Origin: RGIG3009 sp045601465
GTDB taxonomy: Bacteria; Bacillota; Clostridia; Oscillospirales; Acutalibacteraceae
Direction of reading: 5' to 3'
Length of the DNA stretch: 28,345 nt
Assembly: GCA_045601465.1 (NCBI GenBank)
Contig: JAZRZU010000068.1
Location: forward strand, 1-28,345
The notes under the pieces are model-generated. The model worked only from the letters and a program-made list of their open reading frames with translations, was not told the origin of the DNA and made no database searches. Positions 1 to 6,570 of the stretch are shown piece by piece (position 1 is the stretch's first letter; each line of letters opens with the position of its first letter). The position numbers were made by a program, and so were the translations under genes.

Positions 1-81
1 AAAATCCGCCTTTTTCTAAAAAATAAAAAACCCCCCTTCCCAGAAAAACCGTGCACCGCGTCGCTTTGGATAACTTAGTGC

Positions 82-192
82 TTAGCAGCAGACGTCGCCG
101 CAGTCGCTATTTTGAATGAGCAACAAAATAACGATGATGAACAAAAGCCAGGTGCAGTTGATGTCACCGCAAAACAGGTTTTTCAAACACAT
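82..192 (-). CDS. Cysteine-rich single-span membrane microprotein (36 aa), copy 1
   Basis: I do not recognise a named family. The start at 192 follows an AAAGGAGG ribosome binding site (about 203-210) by 9-10 bases, which strongly favours real translation. The 36-residue product begins MCLKNLFCGD, carries one hydrophobic stretch at about residues 15-26 (WLLFIIVILLLI) and ends in a short polar tail with a CC terminus; five cysteines in all. It is a clear paralogue of the next gene upstream, 30 bases away on the same strand: both share the MCL(K/R)NLFCG opening, an N-C-x-W junction and the identical core LLFIIVILLLI. The layout (short cysteine-bearing head, one membrane span, cysteine tail) resembles small spore or membrane proteins common in Clostridia, but the function is inferred only from appearance. 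Confidence 0.72.
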   Translation of the reverse strand: MCLKNLFCGDINCTWLLFIIVILLLIQNSDCGDVCC

Positions 193-222
193 GCAAATGA
201 CCTCCTTTTTTAAATCGGGTAA

Positions 223-387
223 TTAGCAGCCGCAACCGCAACCGCAGTTATTGCATGTATTGCAGGTATTGCAGTTGTTATGCTCGTAGCCGCAATCGCA
301 GTCGTTGTCAATGAGCAACAGGATAACGATGATGAATAATAACCAAGAGCAATTCGCCTCGCCGCAGAACAGATTACGCAAACACAT
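223..387 (-). CDS. Cysteine-rich single-span membrane microprotein (54 aa), copy 2
   Basis: Function not recognised. The start at 387 lies 9 bases after an AAAGGAGG ribosome binding site (about 396-403). The 54-residue product opens MCLRNLFCGE, has one hydrophobic span at about residues 15-26 and then a tail dominated by cysteine and asparagine: four C-N-type steps followed by alternating Cys-Gly ending CGCGCGC. Twelve cysteines out of 54 suggest metal binding or disulfide cross-linking. It is first in a two-gene unit with the shorter paralogue at 82-192. The longer reading frame at 210-467 on this strand lies in another frame, has no ribosome binding site and is low-complexity, so it is a shadow of this gene. 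A mother-cell promoter candidate lies about 80 bases upstream. Confidence is high that it is translated and low for its role. Confidence 0.75.
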   Translation of the reverse strand: MCLRNLFCGEANCSWLLFIIVILLLIDNDCDCGYEHNNCNTCNTCNNCGCGCGC

Positions 388-469
388 ACTCGTAGTTCCT
401 CCTTTCTTAACGGCACGAAGTGGGTCGTGTCCTTCGAACCGTTCAGCAGGTTTTCACCCGCTTTCACTC

Positions 470-496
470 CATACTATGCCAAGATAACGACGGGGT
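470..496 (-). promoter_or_regulatory. Possible sigma-K-type promoter for the cysteine-rich pair
   Basis: Read on the minus strand, AC at 496-495 is followed by 16 bases and CATAGTATG at 478-470. This fits the sigma-K pattern (AC, 16-17 bases, CATANNNTA) at all but the last base. It would start transcription near 462, leaving a 75-base leader before the gene at 387. The consensus is short, so this is a suggestion only. Confidence 0.3.
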
Positions 497-581
497 GATA
501 ATTTTTTCAAAAACGGTGATTTCGGGAGAAAATCAACGATATATTAAGATAATGGTTAAAATTTAGAAAAAATAAATCCAT

Positions 582-614
582 TTAGACTTTCTTTGACTTT
601 GACTTTTCCTGACT
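582..614 (-). promoter_or_regulatory. Two abutting CtsR operators
   Basis: On the minus strand, 598-582 reads AGTCAAA GAA AGTCTAA and 614-598 reads AGTCAGG AAA AGTCAAA. Against the known CtsR heptad repeat RGTCAAA-NAN-RGTCAAA these match at 16 and 15 of 17 positions. The two boxes share base 598, and the four GACT cores on the plus strand start at 585, 595, 601 and 611. The second box covers the -35 element of the ctsR promoter, so bound CtsR would block polymerase. This is autorepression of the class III heat-shock operon. Confidence 0.88.
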
Positions 615-627
615 TTCAAATTATACT
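599..627 (+). promoter_or_regulatory. Sigma-A promoter of ctsR-mcsA-mcsB-clpC
   Basis: TTGACT at 599-604, a 17-base spacer and TATACT at 622-627. Transcription should begin near 634, almost on the AAAGGA ribosome binding site (634-639), so the leader would be only about 15 bases. The -35 is embedded in the CtsR operators. Confidence 0.8.
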
Positions 628-648
628 GTGGGCAAAGGATGTGATAGC

Positions 649-1107
649 ATGCGTATCAGCGATGAAATAGCCGCTTATATTCTCCATCGAATGGAGCAGG
701 CGGAAAATGGGGCGGCGGAACTGCGCCGTAACGAATTGGCAGAGCAGCTTGGGTGCGTACCGAGTCAGATCACCTACGTGTTGACGTCACGGTTTACGCC
801 TCAACAAGGATATGTGGTGGAAAGTCGACGTGGCGGAGGCGGGTATATCCGTATTCGACGTGTGACACCGCAGGGCGTGCAGAACACACCACTCATGCAT
901 ATTGTGAATGCGATCGGCGATGAGTTGGTGCCCGCAGCAGCGGAGGCGATCTTACAGAGCATGGTGTATCAAGGTCATCTCGCAAAATCCGTAGGTGAGG
1001 TAATGGCGGCGGCTTTATCCAACCGTGCTTACCGTGACGTTCCGGTAGAATGTCGTGACCGATTACGGGCATCATTATTAAAGCATATGTTAACAGCGTA
1101 TATTTAA
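649..1107 (+). CDS. ctsR: CtsR, transcriptional repressor of class III stress genes
   Basis: CtsR is a winged-helix repressor that senses heat and shuts off clp genes in Gram-positive bacteria. The 152-residue product shows the family hallmarks: a helix-turn-helix around residues 25-48 (LAEQLGCVPSQITYVLTSRF) and the glycine-rich wing RRGGGGYIRI at 60-69, whose arginine contacts the operator. The C-terminal half is the dimerisation region. The start at ATG 649 is preferred over the upstream GTG at 628 because AAAGGA sits 9 bases ahead of it, the -10 element would otherwise abut the start, and family members begin with this ISD-type sequence. It leads the operon; mcsA follows after 12 bases. 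Two CtsR boxes overlap its promoter, so it should repress itself. Confidence 0.95.
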   Translation: MRISDEIAAYILHRMEQAENGAAELRRNELAEQLGCVPSQITYVLTSRFTPQQGYVVESRRGGGGYIRIRRVTPQGVQNTPLMHIVNAIGDELVPAAAEAILQSMVYQGHLAKSVGEVMAAALSNRAYRDVPVECRDRLRASLLKHMLTAYI

Positions 1108-1119
1108 GGGGGTAATCTT

Positions 1120-1620
1120 ATGTTATGTCAACATTGCGGGAAACGTCCTGCTATGACGCATATTACGCATACAATAAACGGCAAGACCACCGTATGGAAT
1201 CTGTGCGAACAATGTGCTGCGGAACAGGGTCTGGATAATCCGATGGGTGGATTTGGTTTGGATCTCCATGATTTTTGGGGATCGTTGTTTTCCGAACCTA
1301 CCAAGCACGTGCCGCAAGATACGGTGCGGTGTGAGGATTGTGGGCGCAGCTTTCGAGAGATCGCACAGGTGGGCAGACCCGGTTGCCCAACCTGCTATCG
1401 TACGTTTTACGACCGCCTGTTACCGTCTATCCAACGTATTCACGGCAAAACACAGCATACGGGTAAGGTAGCGGACAAGGCAGAAGAAACGGCAAAAAAA
1501 GAACACGAATTACAAAAGCTTCGTGAGCAGTTAGCCGAGTGTGTTGCCAAGCAAGAATACGAACAATGCGCAGCGCTTCGTGACCGTATTCGCACCTTGG
1601 AGAAGGAGGATGCGCAATGA
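1120..1620 (+). CDS. mcsA: McsA, zinc-finger activator of the McsB arginine kinase
   Basis: McsA binds and stimulates McsB and helps control CtsR. The 166-residue protein has four CxxC pairs: C3/C6, C29/C32, C71/C74 and C89/C92, consistent with two treble-clef zinc sites. A UVR motif lies near 134-162 (about LREQLAECVAKQEYEQCAAL) and may contact ClpC or McsB. The ribosome binding site is a GGGGG run at 1108-1112. Its stop overlaps the mcsB start by four bases (ATGA at 1617-1620), so the two are translationally coupled, in keeping with their complex. Length and domain order are normal for the family. Confidence 0.95.
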   Translation: MLCQHCGKRPAMTHITHTINGKTTVWNLCEQCAAEQGLDNPMGGFGLDLHDFWGSLFSEPTKHVPQDTVRCEDCGRSFREIAQVGRPGCPTCYRTFYDRLLPSIQRIHGKTQHTGKVADKAEETAKKEHELQKLREQLAECVAKQEYEQCAALRDRIRTLEKEDAQ

Positions 1621-2630
1621 GCGAAAAGTGGTATAACAAAAGCGGGAATGAGGGCGACGTTGTCATCAGCACCCGTATTCGACTGGCACGTAATTTGAAT
1701 GGCTTTTCGTTTCCTGCCGGTATGTCGGCTGAGCAAAAGGAACAAGTGATTTCGCACGTGTTTAACGCATTCCCGCAGGATGGGACGGGCGCATTTACCT
1801 GTTTAAGGATGAGAGAGCTTTCGCAGTGGGATATCGGTTCCATGGTAGAACGTCATCTTATCAGCCAGGATTTTGCCTCTCATTTGGATGGCGCTGCTTT
1901 GTTGTTATCTCCTGACGAAAGCGTCAGCATTATGGTCAACGAGGAGGATCACATACGGATTCAGGCGATGCACGCCGGACTGGCTTTGGATGAAGCTTTT
2001 CAAGCGGCAAACTGTTGGGATGATTTCCTCGATTCCCGTCTGCATTTTGCCTTTGATGACCGTTTGGGGTATCTGACACAATGTCCGACCAATCTTGGTA
2101 CGGGTATGCGGGCATCCGTGATGCTGCATCTGCCGGCATTACAGGGGAAAGGTGTTATTCAGCAATTAGCCAACACCGTATCCAAGCTGGGGTTGACCAT
2201 CCGAGGGTTGTATGGAGAGGGTAGTCGTTCAGAAGGAGCGATGTATCAGTTGTCCAACCAGGTCACCCTAGGTATTACCGAACAGGAAGCGATTGATAAT
2301 TTAAAAAGTATTGTAGCGCAGATCGTCAAAGAAGAACGGCAGTATCGTGAACTTCTCAAAGAGACTCCGGCGTTAGAGGATCGGGTGTATCGTGCGCTGG
2401 GTGTGTTACAAAACGCTCGCTTATTATCCGGAAAGGAATTTATGTCGCTGATTTCGCACGTGCGAATGGGCGTGGCGATGAATGTTTTGCAGTCGATTGA
2501 CCTAAACTGTATCAGTAGTTTAATGGTCGAGGCGCAACCGGCCGAGCTGATGCGGCAGGCCGGGCGGGAACTGGACGCAACCGAACGGGATACACACCGT
2601 GCGGCGATGGTCAGGGAAAGGTTAAGGTGA
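1617..2630 (+). CDS. mcsB: McsB, protein-arginine kinase
   Basis: McsB phosphorylates arginine side chains on proteins, a tag that sends them to ClpC-ClpP for degradation; it also inactivates CtsR. The 337-residue protein keeps phosphagen-kinase signatures: STRIRLARN at 18-26 (nucleotide binding), NEEDHIRI at 108-115, the catalytic cysteine in CPTNLGTGMR beginning at C156, and EGSRSEGAMYQLSN at 201-214. The C-terminal RDTHRA at 324-329 matches the RDxxRA phosphoarginine-sensing motif of characterised McsB, so allosteric control is probably retained. It starts inside the mcsA stop and ends 4 bases before clpC. Confidence 0.96.
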   Translation: MSEKWYNKSGNEGDVVISTRIRLARNLNGFSFPAGMSAEQKEQVISHVFNAFPQDGTGAFTCLRMRELSQWDIGSMVERHLISQDFASHLDGAALLLSPDESVSIMVNEEDHIRIQAMHAGLALDEAFQAANCWDDFLDSRLHFAFDDRLGYLTQCPTNLGTGMRASVMLHLPALQGKGVIQQLANTVSKLGLTIRGLYGEGSRSEGAMYQLSNQVTLGITEQEAIDNLKSIVAQIVKEERQYRELLKETPALEDRVYRALGVLQNARLLSGKEFMSLISHVRMGVAMNVLQSIDLNCISSLMVEAQPAELMRQAGRELDATERDTHRAAMVRERLR

Positions 2631-2634
2631 TGGT

Positions 2635-5118
2635 ATGTATCGATTTAAAGGATTTACCGAAAAAGCGAATACCGCTTTAAATTTAGCAATTGAAGCGGCG
2701 CAGCATCTGGGACACACCTATATCGGCACCGAGCACATTGTGTTGGGCTTGTTGCAAGAGGGAACCGGTGTAGCGGGCACGATCCTGGCCGCACACGGGT
2801 TAACGGCAGCTGCTTATCAAGAAAAAATTATGGAAAGTGAGAACAGCGGGCAATATACCCGTTTGCGTCCCGAAGATTTTACCCCTCGCACCAAAAAAGC
2901 AATGGAATCGGCGGTCGCAGAAGCGGCTACCATGCAACAAGGGTACGTGGGAACCGAGCATATTTTACTCGCTGTACTGCGGGATGAAACCAGCGTAGCT
3001 GTACGCTTGTTGATGTCGTTTGGTATCCGTACCGGTGACATGATCGAGGAGATCATCGATACCATCGGCACCGCTGCGCCGCAGGGCGTAGGGGCAACAC
3101 CGTCCGGCTCGAAAGGGAACGGTGGAAAAAGCAAAACACCCGTACTGGATCAATTCGGACGGGATCTGACCGCAATGGCCAGACAAGGTAAGTTGGATCC
3201 AGTGATCGGCCGCACAGAGGAAATTCAGCGGGTGGTACAGATCCTATCTCGCCGTACCAAAAACAATCCTTGTTTGATCGGTGAGCCGGGTGTTGGTAAA
3301 ACGGCGGTAGCCGAGGGGTTAGCGCAACGCATTGTGGCGGAAGAAGTTCCCGAAACGTTGCGTGGAAAACGAGTGGTTACCCTGGATTTGACCGGTATGG
3401 TGGCCGGAACCAAGTATCGTGGCGATTTTGAGGAACGCATTAAAAATGCGTTGGAGGAAGTTGCAAAAGCCAAAGACGTGGTGTTGTTTATTGATGAGAT
3501 TCACACCATCATTGGGGCGGGTGCCGCCGAAGGGGCGGTGGATGCTGCCAACATCCTGAAACCATCGCTTGCACGAGGAGAGATTCAGGTGATTGGTGCG
3601 ACCACGTTGGAGGAATACCGCAAATATATTGAAAAAGATGCCGCTTTGGAACGGCGATTCCAACCCATTACAGTGGGAGAACCCTCCCAGGATGAAACGG
3701 TGGAGATCTTAAAAGGACTTCGTGATAAGTACGAAGCGCATCATAAAGTAAAGATCACCGACGAGGCAATTTTGGCATCCGTCCAGTTATCCACTCGGTA
3801 TATTTCTGACCGTTATCTGCCGGATAAAGCGATTGACTTGATTGATGAGGCGGCTTCACGTGTGCGGTTGCGTGCGTATACAGCGCCCACCGACGTGCGG
3901 CAGTTGGAACAAGAGGTCAAGCGGTTAGCGGCGGAGAAAAAGGCGGCGGTCAACGAGCAGGATTTTGAACGGGCGGCTGCGTTACGGGATGAGGAAAAGA
4001 AGGTTGCCGAACAGTTGGAGAAAGAGCGTCGTGCCTGGCAGGATAAAAATGCCGGCGTGACCAACGAAGTGAATGCAGAGGATATTGCCCAGATTGTGTC
4101 CAGCTGGACAGGGGTACCGGTTGCACAGCTGACCGAGGCAGAAGGACAACGGTTGCTGCGGTTGGAAGAGGTATTGCACGAACGGTTGGTGGGACAAAAC
4201 GAAGCGGTTACGGCAGTTGCCAAGGCAATTCGGCGTGGCCGTGTGGGGTTAAAGGATCCCCGTCGCCCCATTGGTTCGTTTATCTTCTTAGGCCCAACGG
4301 GTGTGGGTAAGACCGAGCTGTGCAAAGCACTTGCCGAAGCTATGTTCGGTGATGAAAATGCCATGATTCGATTGGACATGTCCGAGTATATGGAGAAGCA
4401 TACGGTATCACGGTTGGTAGGTTCTCCTCCCGGCTACGTGGGGTATGACGAGGGCGGACAGTTGACCGAAAAGATTCGCCGCAAGCCGTATACGGTCGTG
4501 TTATTCGACGAAATTGAAAAGGCGCATCCCGACGTGTTTAATATGTTATTACAGATCTTGGAGGATGGCATTTTAACCGATGCGCAGGGCCGGCGGGTGG
4601 ATTTCAAAAACACCGTCATTATCATGACGTCCAACGTTGGCGCACGGCTGATCACCGAAAAACGTAGTTTTGGTTTTGGGGATGCCGATACGAATAGTTC
4701 CCAAGACGAAGCGGATCGCCGCAATCGTGAGAACGTGATGGCGGAACTGAAAAAAACGTTCCGACCGGAGTTTTTAAATCGTGTGGATGATACCATTGTG
4801 TTCCATCAACTGACTGAGGAGGATATTCGTGCGATTGCGGGACGAATGCTCCGTTCGTTGGATCGGCGTGTGCAAGACCTCGAAATCACGTTATCGGTTG
4901 CCGATGAAGCGATTGCACAACTTGCCAAGGTTGGTTTTGACCCGGTATACGGCGCACGTCCGTTGCGGCGGGCAATTCAGTCGAAGATTGAGGACCCGCT
5001 GGCAGAAAAATTGTTGGAAGGGCAATTTAAAGCCGGCGAGTGTGTACGGGTAACGGTTCAAGATGGCCAATTTGTGTTTGACAAATTGGCGGGTTTGGAT
5101 TACAATACCGATGAGTGA
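2635..5118 (+). CDS. clpC: ClpC, AAA+ unfoldase of the ClpCP protease
   Basis: ClpC unfolds phosphoarginine-tagged and adaptor-bound proteins and threads them into ClpP. The 827 residues show two Clp N-terminal repeats (about 1-145, each with GTEHI), AAA domain 1 with Walker A GEPGVGKT at 216-223 and Walker B LFIDEIHT near 285, a coiled-coil middle domain with a UVR motif around D443, and AAA domain 2 with Walker A GPTGVGKT at 553-560 and Walker B VVLFDEIEKAHPDV near 621. FGF at 679-681 is in the place of the ClpP-docking loop. It is last in the operon. Its final codons contain the rnpB promoter, and the stop codon (5116-5118) lies within the predicted 5' strand of RNase P RNA helix P1, an unusual overlap. 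Confidence 0.97.
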   Translation: MYRFKGFTEKANTALNLAIEAAQHLGHTYIGTEHIVLGLLQEGTGVAGTILAAHGLTAAAYQEKIMESENSGQYTRLRPEDFTPRTKKAMESAVAEAATMQQGYVGTEHILLAVLRDETSVAVRLLMSFGIRTGDMIEEIIDTIGTAAPQGVGATPSGSKGNGGKSKTPVLDQFGRDLTAMARQGKLDPVIGRTEEIQRVVQILSRRTKNNPCLIGEPGVGKTAVAEGLAQRIVAEEVPETLRGKRVVTLDLTGMVAGTKYRGDFEERIKNALEEVAKAKDVVLFIDEIHTIIGAGAAEGAVDAANILKPSLARGEIQVIGATTLEEYRKYIEKDAALERRFQPITVGEPSQDETVEILKGLRDKYEAHHKVKITDEAILASVQLSTRYISDRYLPDKAIDLIDEAASRVRLRAYTAPTDVRQLEQEVKRLAAEKKAAVNEQDFERAAALRDEEKKVAEQLEKERRAWQDKNAGVTNEVNAEDIAQIVSSWTGVPVAQLTEAEGQRLLRLEEVLHERLVGQNEAVTAVAKAIRRGRVGLKDPRRPIGSFIFLGPTGVGKTELCKALAEAMFGDENAMIRLDMSEYMEKHTVSRLVGSPPGYVGYDEGGQLTEKIRRKPYTVVLFDEIEKAHPDVFNMLLQILEDGILTDAQGRRVDFKNTVIIMTSNVGARLITEKRSFGFGDADTNSSQDEADRRNRENVMAELKKTFRPEFLNRVDDTIVFHQLTEEDIRAIAGRMLRSLDRRVQDLEITLSVADEAIAQLAKVGFDPVYGARPLRRAIQSKIEDPLAEKLLEGQFKAGECVRVTVQDGQFVFDKLAGLDYNTDE
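5078..5106 (+). promoter_or_regulatory. rnpB promoter inside the clpC coding end
   Basis: TTGACA at 5078-5083, exactly 17 bases, then TACAAT at 5101-5106: a near-consensus sigma-A promoter. The predicted start, about 5112-5114, coincides with the 5' end of RNase P RNA defined independently by the P1 helix. All of it lies in the last 14 codons of clpC. Confidence 0.85.
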
Positions 5119-5439
5119 GCCGGGCAGTCACGTGTGCGGCAGCACATGAGGAAAGTCCGAGCATCACAGGGCAGGATAACGGCTAACGGCCGCCGAGGGT
5201 GACCTTAGGGAAAGTGCAACAGAGAGATACCGCCGTGTTATCACGGTAAGGGTGGAAAGGCGAGGTAAGAGCTCACCGGCACGCAGGAGACTGCGTGGCC
5301 CTGCAAACCCTATCCGATGCAACGCCGACTGAAGCGATACATTGGCCCGATGTGCTTCGACGGGCGGCTAGAGCTGTATGGCAACATACAGTCGAGATAG
5401 ATGATTGTCCAAGACAGAACTCGGCTTACAGGCTCACTC
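5113..5439 (+). ncRNA. rnpB: RNase P RNA, bacterial type A
   Basis: This is the catalytic RNA of RNase P, which cuts the 5' leader from tRNA precursors. Conserved blocks appear in order: GAGGAAAGTCCGAGC near 5148, AGTGCAACAGAGAGATACCG near 5213, GGTAAGGGTGGAAAGGCGAG near 5245, GAGATAGATGATTGTCC near 5394 and GACAGAACTCGGCTTA near 5414, all in type A arrangement. Helix P1 forms from GAGTGAGCC (5113-5121) and GGCTCACTC (5431-5439), fixing a length near 327 bases. The 5' arm of P1 contains the clpC stop codon. A reading frame at 5295-5504 inside it is a shadow. A rho-independent terminator follows at once. Confidence 0.96.
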
Positions 5440-5454
5440 ATTCTATAAAAAAAG

Positions 5455-5485
5455 AGACGATACGCAGCTGCGTATCGTCTTTTTT
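5455..5485. terminator. Bidirectional terminator between rnpB and the DUF4363 gene
   Basis: A perfect 13-bp palindrome (AGACGATACGCAG / CTGCGTATCGTCT, 5455-5480) is flanked by an A tract at 5447-5453 and a T tract at 5480-5485. It can end rnpB on the plus strand and the gene at 5487-5867 on the minus strand. Confidence 0.93.
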
Positions 5486-5486
5486 A

Positions 5487-5867
5487 TTAGAAAATATTTT
5501 GTAAGGTGGGACGTTCCAATTCCTGTACTTTTTGTAGGGCTAACCGACAACGGTGTACTTCTTTGACGTAGTCGGTCGGTTCGCCGTATCGTAAAATGGC
5601 CGGCAAATTCACGGCACTCTGTTCCATTTCGGTGAGCATATTATGAGGTAAAAACAGGGCTAGCTTTCGGGACGCATGTTGACAGGCGATTACAAACGCA
5701 TCGGAGGCGGCGGTTACGCCGATGATATCTCCCTCTTTAAACAACGTTTCCAACCGTTCGGTTTCGGCAAGCAATTCGTCGGTGAGCTTATATTGTATCC
5801 ACAGGGATACCGCACAACCGACCCCGATGATGAGCAGAAGCACTACCGCCAAAATCACACGTTTCAG
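5487..5867 (-). CDS. DUF4363 family membrane-anchored protein, probable CTG start
   Basis: A 126-residue protein with an N-terminal membrane span (about residues 4-24, ILAVVLLLIIGVGCAVSLW) followed by a helical extracytoplasmic part rich in Glu and Leu. The look and partner gene match DUF4363, a family of unknown function often next to DUF421 in spore formers. No ATG lies in a suitable place. The best start is CTG at 5867, which follows GGAGAGG by 7 bases and overlaps the TGA stop of the DUF421 gene (CTGA), the usual geometry of translational coupling. Starting at an earlier TTG (5948) would add a tail encoded inside the neighbour with no ribosome binding site. A GTG three codons later is the alternative. 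The terminator touches its stop codon. Confidence 0.75.
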   Translation of the reverse strand: MKRVILAVVLLLIIGVGCAVSLWIQYKLTDELLAETERLETLFKEGDIIGVTAASDAFVIACQHASRKLALFLPHNMLTEMEQSAVNLPAILRYGEPTDYVKEVHRCRLALQKVQELERPTLQNIF

Positions 5868-6502
5868 GGGGAATCCTCTCCTTTTCGTACTAAATAAATA
5901 TGACGGTTTGCATCCACCGTGAGCAGCAAGGTCTCCGACAGGGGACAATGATGCTTTTTCAGGGTGTTTTGTATCCAGTGTTCTGAGATGCCGACGGCAC
6001 GCATCCCCCAGTCGATCATCTTGCCGTCGTTGACTACCGGTATCGCCGGCTCACCGTTGCTATCTTTGGTGAAAACGCTGATTTTACCGCCGGTTTCAAC
6101 GATGGCATAACGTACTTCACTCAGGTCAAACACCTCTTGCTGGCGGATGGATTCCAGTAGGTCATCTACCGTCAAACGCAGTTTTCGCAAGGCGGTTTGT
6201 AATACCTTGCCGTCTTTGACCACGACAACGGGATGACCGCTGATGATCGAAGTGAGACGATTGCTTTTGAGCATCAATGCCGACAAAATGAGTTCCAGAG
6301 AGACCAGGATCGCAATCGGGATTAAGCCGGAAAGCAACGAGACACCGTTGTCTTGCATGGGGATGGCGGCTAAGTCGGAAATGAGTAGGGTGACAACCAG
6401 TTCAACCGGTTGTAATTCCCCAAGCTGTCGTTTGCCGGTAATGCGGAAAGCCAGTATTAAAAATACGTAGAGAATAATGGTGCGGATTGCGGAGACTGCC
6501 AT
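5864..6502 (-). CDS. DUF421 (YetF-like) membrane protein
   Basis: A 212-residue protein with three membrane spans near the N terminus (about 5-21, 33-47 and 55-77) and a cytoplasmic C-terminal domain. Family features seen are GKRQLGEL at 23-30, the loop GHPVVVVKDGKV, and DDLLESIRQQ followed by EVRYAIVETGGKISVF. DUF421 proteins are frequent in spore-forming Firmicutes; some work on YetF-type members points to a role in spores, but the biochemical activity is unknown. ATG 6502 is chosen because AAAGGAGG lies 8 bases before it; the frame continues 47 codons upstream into the promoter region and beyond gerA's start without support. It diverges from gerA and is coupled to the DUF4363 gene by a four-base overlap. 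Confidence 0.9.
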   Translation of the reverse strand: MAVSAIRTIILYVFLILAFRITGKRQLGELQPVELVVTLLISDLAAIPMQDNGVSLLSGLIPIAILVSLELILSALMLKSNRLTSIISGHPVVVVKDGKVLQTALRKLRLTVDDLLESIRQQEVFDLSEVRYAIVETGGKISVFTKDSNGEPAIPVVNDGKMIDWGMRAVGISEHWIQNTLKKHHCPLSETLLLTVDANRHIYLVRKGEDSP

Positions 6503-6524
6503 GGTGTTTTCCTCCTTTGGTAGT

Positions 6525-6553
6525 AGTATAGGACGGAATATTTGGTCTATACT
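6525..6553. promoter_or_regulatory. Symmetric divergent promoter (forespore-type candidate)
   Basis: AGTATA (6525-6530), 17 bases, TATACT (6548-6553). Because the two boxes are reverse complements, the same pair of elements is read from either strand, with each -10 acting as the -35 of the other direction. GTATA, 17 bases and TATACTA (minus) or TATACTC (plus) fit the sigma-G/sigma-F pattern GHATR-N17-18-CATHMTA at most positions. It serves DUF421-DUF4363 leftward and gerA-gerB-gerC rightward. The class of sigma factor is inferred. Confidence 0.5.
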
Positions 6554-6570
6554 CTCATTGGTGATGAAAG

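Noticed and set aside
210..467. An 85-codon minus-strand open frame
   Set aside because: It is a frame-shifted reading of the 54-residue cysteine-rich gene; no ribosome binding site and a low-complexity Ala/Ile/Thr tail.
628..648. GTG at 628 as the ctsR start
   Set aside because: It is one base after the -10 element and lacks a ribosome binding site; ATG 649 has AAAGGA and matches the family.
5295..5504. 69-codon plus-strand open frame
   Set aside because: It lies within RNase P RNA and its terminator.
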